A DNA stretch of 8,300 nt. Source: CAZJBP01 sp964544115. GTDB lineage: Bacteria > Verrucomicrobiota > Kiritimatiellia > UBA8416 > JADHWI01. Positions 1 to 7,800 of this stretch are shown in pieces. Location: the NCBI GenBank assembly GCA_964544115.1, contig CAZJBP010000153.1:1-8300 (forward strand), written 5' to 3'. Positions within the stretch are counted from its first letter, which is position 1; the number at the start of each line of letters is the position of its first letter. The translations under genes were made by a program, and so were the position numbers. The notes under the pieces are model-generated. The model saw nothing but the letters and a program-made list of their open reading frames with translations. It searched no databases and was not told the DNA's origin.

Positions 1-997
1 GGAAACCACGGACAACAGCCATGTGCGCGTCAATCTGATCGTCAAGACCCAGACTCAGTTTCTCACTGTCAAACTGGTTTCCGGCCCGCACAAGGGCACG
101 GTGCTCCCCGCGGAGAATCTCCTGACCGGCAAGCTTGAGATGGACGAATTCTACGAGCCGGGCGACGACATTCTGGTGGAGTACCAACTGAGGGACGGCC
201 GGCCAGCCGATCCGGTCGCCCGGGGCCACTATCGCCTCCACGCGGAGTTGCTGCTCGTTGTGCTTTTCTCGGGTTTGCTCATCGTGCTTGCCGGCCCGAC
301 GGGCCTGAAGGCCATCCTGTCATTCGTCTTCACCGCGCTCATGCTCTGGAAGGTGCTCTTCCCGGCCCTGTTGCGGGGCGTGAGCCCCATTCCCCTGGGC
401 CTGGCCGTTGTCGCGGCCATGACGGCCGTCGTCACGCTTTCCGTGGGCGGGTTGAGTCGCCGCGGGATCGCCGCCTTCTCCGGCTCCATGCTGGGGCTGC
501 TGCTCACGGCCGGCCTGGCCACCTGGTTCTCTTCCATCTTTCGGCTGCACGGCGCCGTCGCGCCTTTCGCCGAGACCCTGGTTTATTCCGGCTATCTGGA
601 CCTGAATCTCACCCGCGTCTTCGTGGCGAGCATTTTTGTGTCGTCCTCCGGCGCGGTCATGGATCTGGCCATGGATATCGCCGTGGCCATGGAAGAGGTC
701 CAATCCAAGAAACCCGGCATCGGCGTGTGGGAACACCTGCGTTCCGGGCTGAACGTGGGGCAAGCCGTGCTGGGCACGATGACCACGACGCTGTTACTAG
801 CCTACAGCGGCAGTCACATCACGATGTTCATGCTCTTCATCAGCCGGGGTCTGCCGATGGATCGCATTCTCAACACCCCCATGGTGGCCGCCGAGATCCT
901 GAACATTCTGGTGGGCAGCTTCGGCCTGGTCACCGTCGCGCCGTTCACCGCCCTGGTGGCGGCCGCCCTGTTCCGCGGGCGCCGTGCACCGGCGTGA
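1..997 (+). CDS. YibE/F family membrane protein, 5'-partial
   Basis: The frame is already open at base 2 and ends with TGA at 995-997, so the visible 332 codons are the C-terminal part of a longer protein; the GTG at 23 is probably internal. A soluble stretch comes first (about bases 23-235, with SGPHKGTVLPAENLL and EPGDDILVEY), as in the extracytoplasmic N-terminal domain of YibE/F proteins. About seven hydrophobic segments follow, starting near bases 245, 305, 386, 467, 608, 761 and 881. The strongest family marks are SSSGAVMDLAMDIAVAMEE (bases 644-700), with acidic residues inside a membrane segment, and GTMTTTLLLAYSG (bases 773-811). YibE/F proteins usually have about 350-400 residues, so roughly the first membrane anchor is missing here. 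The family is widespread but its biochemical role is not established; a transport role is only suspected. The gene converges on the minus-strand gene ending at 1023. Confidence 0.88.
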   Translation, partial: ETTDNSHVRVNLIVKTQTQFLTVKLVSGPHKGTVLPAENLLTGKLEMDEFYEPGDDILVEYQLRDGRPADPVARGHYRLHAELLLVVLFSGLLIVLAGPTGLKAILSFVFTALMLWKVLFPALLRGVSPIPLGLAVVAAMTAVVTLSVGGLSRRGIAAFSGSMLGLLLTAGLATWFSSIFRLHGAVAPFAETLVYSGYLDLNLTRVFVASIFVSSSGAVMDLAMDIAVAMEEVQSKKPGIGVWEHLRSGLNVGQAVLGTMTTTLLLAYSGSHITMFMLFISRGLPMDRILNTPMVAAEILNILVGSFGLVTVAPFTALVAAALFRGRRAPA

Positions 998-1014
998 GCT
1001 GGCTCAATCATTTC

Positions 1015-1031
1015 CCGGCCCCTCAGGCCGG
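1015..1031. terminator. Short GC hairpin between convergent genes, possible weak bidirectional terminator
   Basis: CCGGCC at 1015-1020 and GGCCGG at 1026-1031 form a perfect 6-bp stem with a 5-base loop (CCTCA). It begins 18 bases after the YibE/F stop codon and its loop overlaps the TGA of the minus-strand gene (1023-1025). Neither side has a clear run of T after the stem, so it does not meet the usual intrinsic-terminator pattern. Its place between two convergent genes is the main support. Confidence 0.3.
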
Positions 1032-1595
1032 CTGCGGGTCTTCACTCGGGCGGTGGACGAAGTCGGACAGGAGCGACCGCAAGTGCAGACATCGGTTGAG
1101 ATGGAGGGCGTGCAGTTCCTGAACGTGCAGGAGTCCCTTGTCCGCAAACGCAATCCGGCCGGTATTCATCAGGTGCGATTTCATCTCGATCAGTTGCACG
1201 GCCAGTACGTTGGCGCGCTCCAGTTCACGCCGTTCCGCGTCCAGCAGCGTGGTCGAGTCCTTTGAGGGGGCGGTAAGGACGACAGGGTTGGCGCTGGCCG
1301 GCTTCGGCGGGGCAGGGATGCCCGCAGGTGGGCGGGCTGCGGTCGTCCGTTTCCCGGTGCGGCTTTGGTGGCGCCGGTGTTGGCGGGGCGGATGGGCGGC
1401 CGCATACTGCCGGTAGGCGTTCCGGATCGCCTCGGTGTCGGTCGTGCGCACATGGATGCGCCAGCCTTCCTCTTCAGGGCAGACCACAAACGGCCGGCCC
1501 GGTTGTCCGTGGCGGAAGAACACGAGGGGAACGAGTTCTCCGCCGATGCGCAACCCGCTTCGCGGCACCCGCCGCAGCAATGCTTGATCGTTCAT
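1023..1595 (-). CDS. Hypothetical protein, 190 aa, no recognised family
   Basis: This complete minus-strand gene has an ATG at 1593-1595 and a perfect AGGAGG (plus-strand 1602-1607) six bases before it, which fixes the start and argues that it is real. Its codons favour G or C at the third position, like its neighbours. The predicted protein has three parts. Residues 1-68 look like a small globular domain with alternating hydrophobic residues (IGGELVPLVFF, RPFVVCPEEEGWRIHVR). Residues 69-115 are a Pro/Ala/Arg-rich, probably disordered linker. Residues 116-183 are helical and leucine-rich with several His (LLHVQELHALHLNRCLHLRS). It has two Cys (39 and 169), no signal peptide and no membrane segment, so a cytoplasmic location is likely. 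I recognise no catalytic motif and assign no function. It is transcribed away from the large secreted-protein gene and is not in an operon with anything visible. Confidence 0.72.
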   Translation of the reverse strand: MNDQALLRRVPRSGLRIGGELVPLVFFRHGQPGRPFVVCPEEEGWRIHVRTTDTEAIRNAYRQYAAAHPPRQHRRHQSRTGKRTTAARPPAGIPAPPKPASANPVVLTAPSKDSTTLLDAERRELERANVLAVQLIEMKSHLMNTGRIAFADKGLLHVQELHALHLNRCLHLRSLLSDFVHRPSEDPQPA

Positions 1596-1744
1596 GCGAT
1601 GCCTCCTGTCTTGGTTTCAGGAACAGGGAACTCCCGGCGCGTCAGGGATTCATCACCGGGGCGTGAGAAACCGGTCAGCGCCGTGACGTCTCCGTTTCGC
1701 GGAATGGAGCGCCGCGAGGCCTTTCGCCCTTCGGCGCGGTTGCA

Positions 1745-1755
1745 GTTTCTGAAAC
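1745..1755. promoter_or_regulatory. Perfect 11-base palindrome, possible operator
   Basis: GTTTC at 1745-1749 and GAAAC at 1751-1755 are exact inverted repeats around a central T. A near copy, GTTTCAGGAAC, lies at 1614-1624, close to the start of the minus-strand gene; read on the minus strand it is GTTCCTGAAAC, one base from the palindrome. A dimeric regulator binding both sites could control the divergent genes. Short palindromes arise by chance, so this is only a suggestion. Confidence 0.22.
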
Positions 1756-1857
1756 GATAATCGAAATCTCTCAAACCGCTAATTCACTCGTGACGACGGA
1801 CGGCGATTCTACGCCGCGTTATCTGGAAGATCTTGGAAATGGCGGAGACACTGCACG

Positions 1858-1864
1858 AAGGGAG
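1858..1864 (+). promoter_or_regulatory. Ribosome-binding site of the large secreted-protein gene
   Basis: AAGGGAG ends six bases before the ATG at 1871. It decides the start: the frame is open further upstream, including a GTG at 1790, but only the 1871 start combines this site with an immediate signal peptide. Confidence 0.65.
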
Positions 1865-1870
1865 CAAAGC

Positions 1871-4800
1871 ATGAAGCGGAACGGCATGGGTGGCAAAGGG
1901 TGGGTTCGGGGATGGATGGCCTGCATGAGCGCCGTACTGGCGATCGGCGTTGCCGAGGCGCATGGAGAGTGGAAATTCGGCGTGATGGCCGATACGCAAT
2001 GGACTGGCGTTCCGGCCGACCCCGTCAATAATCCCAATGACGTGGCGGTGTCCATCATCAACCAACTCAATCCGCAATTCATCGCCGCAGGGGTGAAGTT
2101 CGTGGTGCAGGTGGGCGATCTTACGGAAAGCGGCCAGCCCGCCGACCTCGCGGTGCGCGCGGTCGCGGCGCAACCGCTGTACAACGCGGGCATCGGGTTC
2201 TTCCCGCTGCGCGGCAACCACGAGACCGCTCAAGCCGGCGCGCTGGCTCTCACCAATAACTTCCCGCAGACGCAAGGGGCGGGCTCGAACCTGGTCGGCG
2301 TGAGCTTCGTTGGCAGTCCTGATCCTTCCGGCAACGGCAACCTTCAGGGGCTGAGCTACGCGTTTGACCTGGACAATGCGCGTTTCGTGCTGCTGGATCA
2401 GTTCGCGCGGCTCTCCGGCGTGTCGCCTTCGGTAAACGACGCCATCGTCGACCAGATTCCCTGGATCGACACGACGCTCTCCAACCGCGCGGCCGGCACG
2501 CACGCCTTCGTCTTCGCCCACAAGAACCTCATCGGTCAGGACCATACCGATGTCCTCTTCGGTGCCAATGCCGCTGCCAACCCGGCTGCGCAGAACAGCT
2601 TCTTTGCCGCGTGCGATCGGGCCGATGTCGGGTATGTCCTCGGCGGGCACGACCACATTCACCAGCGTTCGCGCATTGCCAGCCCCGACGGACTATCCTC
2701 CGTACGTTCCATCATCTGTGCCTCGGACAGCTCCAAGTTCTACACGCCCTCCGTTCCTTCGCGCGACCAGACCTACAACTCTCCGCGGCGCGAGACCTCC
2801 GTGGCCCAGGAGCTCTACCGCATCGGCTACTACATCTTTACGGTTGACGGTCCGCTGGTAACTGCCGACTACTATGCCAGCGACGAGACGTTCCCGTCCG
2901 GCAACTCGCCCGCTGTCACACCCACACTGCATTTCAGCAAACGCGAGACCTTCGGCTACAGTCTGAACGGGAACGAATATGCGGTGCCGCAGGGGAATTC
3001 GTACACCAACGTGCAGGAAAGCATCGCCAGCGGCAGCGGCTACCTTGGCACCACCGCCGCCATTCTGGGCGGGATCAATCGCAGCACCTTGAAGGATGGC
3101 AGCGCCCGAGCCCTGGTCAAGACCGTGACCACCGGTTGGCAGCCGGCGACCAACACGGCCAGCGACATTCTCACCCTGTGGGGGTTGACCGACATTGCTG
3201 CTGCCGAGGCCGACACCTACACGCTGGCGCTGAGTTACGATCCCACGGGGCTTACGGATGAGGAACTGCAGGGCGGCACCTTCGCCCTGGCCACGCGCAA
3301 CACCTTCGGGCGCTGGGTGCTGGCCGTCGACCGGAATGTCGGCGGGCAGCGGCAGTTTGTGTTCGGTCCCTGGAACTCCAGCTACACGCTCGGCACGTAC
3401 GGCGTGGATACAAACTCCGCCACGGTCTGGGCCGTGCTGAACCATACCGCCGCTTTTGCCGCGTCGCCCGTGCAGATCGCCTCACCGGGATATGTGGCCG
3501 GCGACTTCCACCAGCACACGCTGCACACCGACGGTTCGTTGCAGATGGCGGAGGTGTTTGCGAAGGATGCGCTCTATGGCCTGACCTGGTGGGCTAACAG
3601 CGAGCACGGCGGTTCGTTCCGCAGCGCCTACCGCTGGAAGGACATCGGCGGCTACGCGATTCCGGCGGGTCTCGCCGACCACTCGTGGGGCGAGGTCAAA
3701 GCCGGCCGCGCCGCGTACCCCGGCCGGACCGTGATCCAGGGGCTGGAGTTGAACTGCCCCGGCCATGAGCATGTCTCCACCGCGGTCATTGCCCAGCAGT
3801 TCCCCGCCGATACCAATCTGCCGCCGATCGCGGAGTTCGAGTACCGGTTCGACGCGAGCGACGCGGATGTCAGCGGCGGTCCCGGCGGCCTCTGGACCAA
3901 CAAGAGCACGGTCAACAACCACACCAAGTCGACCAACGCCGTGGCGTGGTTGCAGGCGAACTACCCCGGACAGAGTTGGTTCGTGCCGGCGCATCCGGAA
4001 CGCGCCAACTCCTACACCATCGCCCACTTCCGCGATTTCCATAACGTCGGTCCCTCCGTGTCCTTCGGATTCGAGAGCATGCCCGGCCATCAGAAGTCCG
4101 GCGGCCGCGGCGGCTATGCCACGAGCGCCGGCGTGCCCCCGGCACCCTCGGGCCAAGGCGGAACCTTTGGCGGCACCGGCATCTATGCCGCGCAGGTCGG
4201 CGGTCTGTGGGACGCCATGCTGGCCGAAGGACGCGGCTGGTGGCTGTTCGCCAACTCCGACTTCCATAACACGGGCGGCGACTTCTGGCCGGGCGAGTAC
4301 CAGAAAACGTACATGCACGTCCCCGACACGCAGCAGGTGAACAGCGCCGAGGCGGCCCAGATGGTGGCCGATGGCCTTCGTTCCGGCAACAGTTGGGTGG
4401 TCGAGGGCGATCTGATCGACGCCCTGACCTTCTCGGTGTCGAACGCCGTGATGGGGCAAACCATCGTGGTTCCGCAGGGCGACCAGGTCGCGGTCTGCAT
4501 CCGTGTTCATGATCCCATGGGGCCGAACCACAACACCTACAGCAGTTTCACCAACCCTGCACTCGACCACATTGACCTCATCGTCGGCAAGCTGACGGCC
4601 AAGATAGCGCCTTATCTCGCAGATGGCGTCACGCCGAACCCGGCGTACAGCCAGATCAACTCCGACGCCCGCGTCATTGCACGCTTTGACGCCGTTGGCG
4701 GCGTGACTGACAGCAGCGGCCTGACCAGCGTATCGTGGACCGATCTCGGCAACGGAATCAAGGAGATGACACTGCCGGTGACCGTCACGAATGGCATGTT

Positions 4801-7800
4801 CTTGCGCCTGCGCGGCTCCAACCTGGGACTCGGCGTAGCCAACCAGACCGACGGCGCGGGTAATCCGCTGGCGGACAGCCTGCTGGGCGCCAACACCGCC
4901 GCGATGGCCTTCGACGACCTCTGGTTCTATTCCAACCCGATCTTCGTACGGAATCCGGTTCCGAATGTCGCACCAACCGTCGGCATCACGAGCCCAACCG
5001 ACGGCGGTGAATTCGTCGCGGGCGTGACCCTTCCCCTGCTTGCCAACGCCATCGACTCCGACGGGTCGATCACGCAGGTGAGTTTCTATGCCAATGGCAC
5101 GCTGCTCGGCAGCGACACCACCTACACCTACCAGTACAACTGGTCCGGCGCGCCGACCGGCACGCATGCGTTGGTGGCCGTGGCGACCGACGAGCTCGGC
5201 TTGTCGAGCACGTCGGCGGTGGTCACGATCAAGGTGGTCCAGTCGACCACGGGCGACGGGAGCGGTCCCAACACGCCCGCGCTCCGCTTCCGCGTGCTGG
5301 CCAGCGCTGACGATGCCGAGGAGAACAAGGCCACGGGCGCCATGGACCTCAGCAGTTCCGACCTGGAGCTGATCCAGGACGGCAGCAAGAACCAGTGGGT
5401 CGGCATGCGCTTCGCCAACGTAGTCATCCCGCCGGGCGCCAAGGTGGTCAGCGCCTACCTGCAGTTCACCTGCGACGAGGTCGGCAGCAAGAACATCAAC
5501 CCGTTCAACGTGACCGTGCGCGGCGAAGCCAGCGACAACGCGGGCCCCTATACGAGTGTCGCCTCCAACCTTTCCGCCCGGGCTCGTACGGCCGCCGTGG
5601 CGGCGTGGTCCAACGCCCCGGACTGGCAGATCGAACACGAGGCGGGCGTTGCCCAGCGCACGCCGGATCTCTCAGCCGTGGTGCAGGAAATCGTCAGCCG
5701 TCCCGGCTGGGCCGAAGGCAACGCGCTGGCGCTGACGATGGAAGGCCAGGGCGGCCGCTGCGCCGAGGCGTTCGATGGCGAGCCCACCAAGACGCCCGAA
5801 TTGGTGGTGGTCGTCGTGAACGAGACCGCCGTCTCGGTGGCAGCCGGGACGGACGATGCTGAGGAGAACAAGGCCTCGGGGGCCATGGATCTGACCAGCT
5901 CCGATCTGGAAATCATCCAGGATGGCAGTAAGAACCAGTGGGTCGGCATGCGGTTCAACAACGTGAACATCCCGCGGGAAACCAAGGTGCTGGGCGCCTA
6001 CATCCAGTTCACCTGCGACGAGATGGGATCCAAGAACATCAACCCGTTCAGCGTGACGATCCGTGGCGAGGCCAGCGACAACGCGGGCACCTACACGAGC
6101 GTCGCCTCCAACCTTTCCACCCGGGTCCGTACGGGCGCCGTGGTGGCATGGAGCAACGCCCCTGACTGGCAGATCGAGCACGAGGCCAGCACAGCCCAAC
6201 GTACGCCGGACCTCTCGGCCGTGGTGCAGGAGATTCTCAACCGCCCCGGCTGGGCCGCAGGTCAGTCCCTGGCGTTGATGATCGAAGGCGTAGGTGGCCG
6301 GTGCGCCGAGGCGTTCGAGGGCGAGCCGACCAAGACACCGCGGCTGGTGATTCAGACGTCAGTCGTCAAGGAGTCCTCGTTCGGGCCTGCCACCGGTGGC
6401 GACGACGCGGAGGAGCGAGCCGACACCTTCGCCATGGACTTGACGAGCTCTGACCTCGAACTCATCCAGGATGGCAGCAAGATCCAGACCGTCGGTATCC
6501 GGTGCCCCGGTGTTACTCTGCCAGCGGGCGCCCTGCTGGTAGATGCCTACCTCCAGTTCACCTGCGATGAGATGGGGACGAAGAACATCAACCCCTTCAG
6601 CCTGACGATCCGCGGGGAGGCCACGAATAACGCGTCGGAGTTCACGACGACCGTTTCCAACATCGCGAACCGCGCCCGCACGGCCGCCGTCGCCGCGTGG
6701 AGCAACGCGCCCGACTGGCAGATCGAGCACGAGGCCGGCCTGGCCCAGCGCACGCCCAGCCTGCTTGGGGTCGTCAACGAGATCAGATCCAGTCCCGGCT
6801 GGCAGAATGGAAACGCCATGGTCTTCCTGATGAACGGCCAGGGTGGTCGCTGTGCCGAGGCCTACGAAGGGGAACCGACGAAGGTCCCGAGGCTGGTCCT
6901 TGTCTACGCCGGCGGTTCAACGCAGAGCAACACCCCGCCCACCGTGGCCCTGACCAGCCCGGCCAGCGGAGCCACATATGAGCAGGGCCAGACTGTCGCG
7001 TTGGCGGCTACGGCGACGGACAACGGGGTCGTGAGCAACGTGGCGTTCTACGTGGACGGCGCGTTGGCGGCTAGCGATACCAATTCGCCGTATACGGCGA
7101 ATTGGACGGCCACGTCGGTTGGCAGCCACGCGCTGACGGCTGTGGCGTGGGACGATACGGGTCTGACGGCGACCTCGGCGACGGTGAACATCACGGTTGC
7201 GCCGCCGACACCCGTCGGCATTCCGTTCGGCCCCTCCGGCACGGGCACGCTGCCGTTCGACGCCCTGCCGGCCGCCAGCCAGTGGGCCACGGCAAGCGTC
7301 GGCTTGGACAAGTACACCTACGCCACAGGCGGCCAACTCGACGCGGCCGTCACGGCTCTCGCCGCCAATGCCATCGCGGGCACGCTCGTGTCCGACACGG
7401 TTGCGCCGCCGGCCCGTAACGGGCTGGCGGTCTGGACCTCCGGCGGCGGCGGGTTCATACAGACCTGCCCCACCGGCATCGGCGCCACGCTGCTCAAGGC
7501 CACCCTGTTGAATCAGTCCGGCAGCGCGGTCAGCGATCTGCGCCTGACCTACCAGTACACCGTGGTGGACCTCGTGACGGAAGAGGTCCCGGGTCGACAC
7601 GTGTTCTACAGCCTGACCGGCGCCGCCGGCAGTTGGGTGGCCATTCCGGAGTTGAGCGGCATGACCGCCAGCGCCAGTTTCGACGTCACGGTGTCCCTGG
7701 CGTCGCCCTGGGCGGACGGCGCCGTGCTCTACCTGCTGTGGGCCGACGACAACGATACGGCCAACAGCCCGGACGTCTACTTCCAGATCGACAACTTCTC

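Larger units (their letters stand above)
1596..1870. other. Divergent intergenic region with short inverted repeats
   Basis: These 275 bases separate the starts of the minus-strand unknown gene and the large plus-strand gene, so both promoters should lie here. Visible elements are the AGGAGG of the minus-strand gene (1602-1607), two related GTTTC/GAAAC inverted repeats (1614-1624 and 1745-1755), a GCGCCG/CGGCGC pair (1709-1714 with 1732-1737, 17-base loop) and a CGGCG/CGCCG pair (1801-1805 with 1812-1816, 6-base loop). Bases 1745-1800 are more AT-rich than their surroundings, as expected near a promoter. I could not find a convincing -35/-10 pair, sigma-54 site, Pho box or riboswitch core on either strand. 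No credible gene lies in it. Confidence 0.5.

Noticed and set aside
1732..1745. Possible sigma-54 promoter around CGGCGCGGTTGCAG
   Set aside because: The GG and GC elements are too close together, three bases short of the required spacing.
1328..1760. Plus-strand open frames overlapping the minus-strand unknown gene
   Set aside because: They lack ribosome-binding sites and have a composition unlike a folded protein, while the minus strand has AGGAGG at the right spacing and a coherent domain pattern.
1740..1768. Possible sigma-70 promoter with TTGCAG as -35
   Set aside because: The hexamer 17 bases later (GAAATC) does not resemble a -10 element, and no better pair was found.
1790..1870. An upstream GTG (1790) as the start of the large gene
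   Set aside because: The frame is open there, but there is no ribosome-binding site, and this start would bury the signal peptide behind 27 residues. The ATG at 1871 fits better.
1916..1927. Lipoprotein signal at WMAC (Cys18)
   Set aside because: A lipobox needs a Leu-like residue at -3; Trp is there, and the hydrophobic core continues after the Cys to an AEA cleavage site, which fits an ordinary signal peptide.
1784..3445. Minus-strand open frames of 292 and 250 codons opposite the first metallophosphoesterase and linker
   Set aside because: The plus strand has a signal peptide and five metal-binding motifs in order; the minus frames have neither a ribosome-binding site nor recognisable motifs.
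3482..5638. A 718-codon open frame on the minus strand inside the large gene
   Set aside because: It pairs codon-for-codon with the plus-strand gene, which rarely uses TTA, CTA or TCA, so stops are scarce opposite it. The plus strand carries clear enzyme motifs there; the antisense protein is low-complexity (G, A, R, V, H) with no family resemblance.
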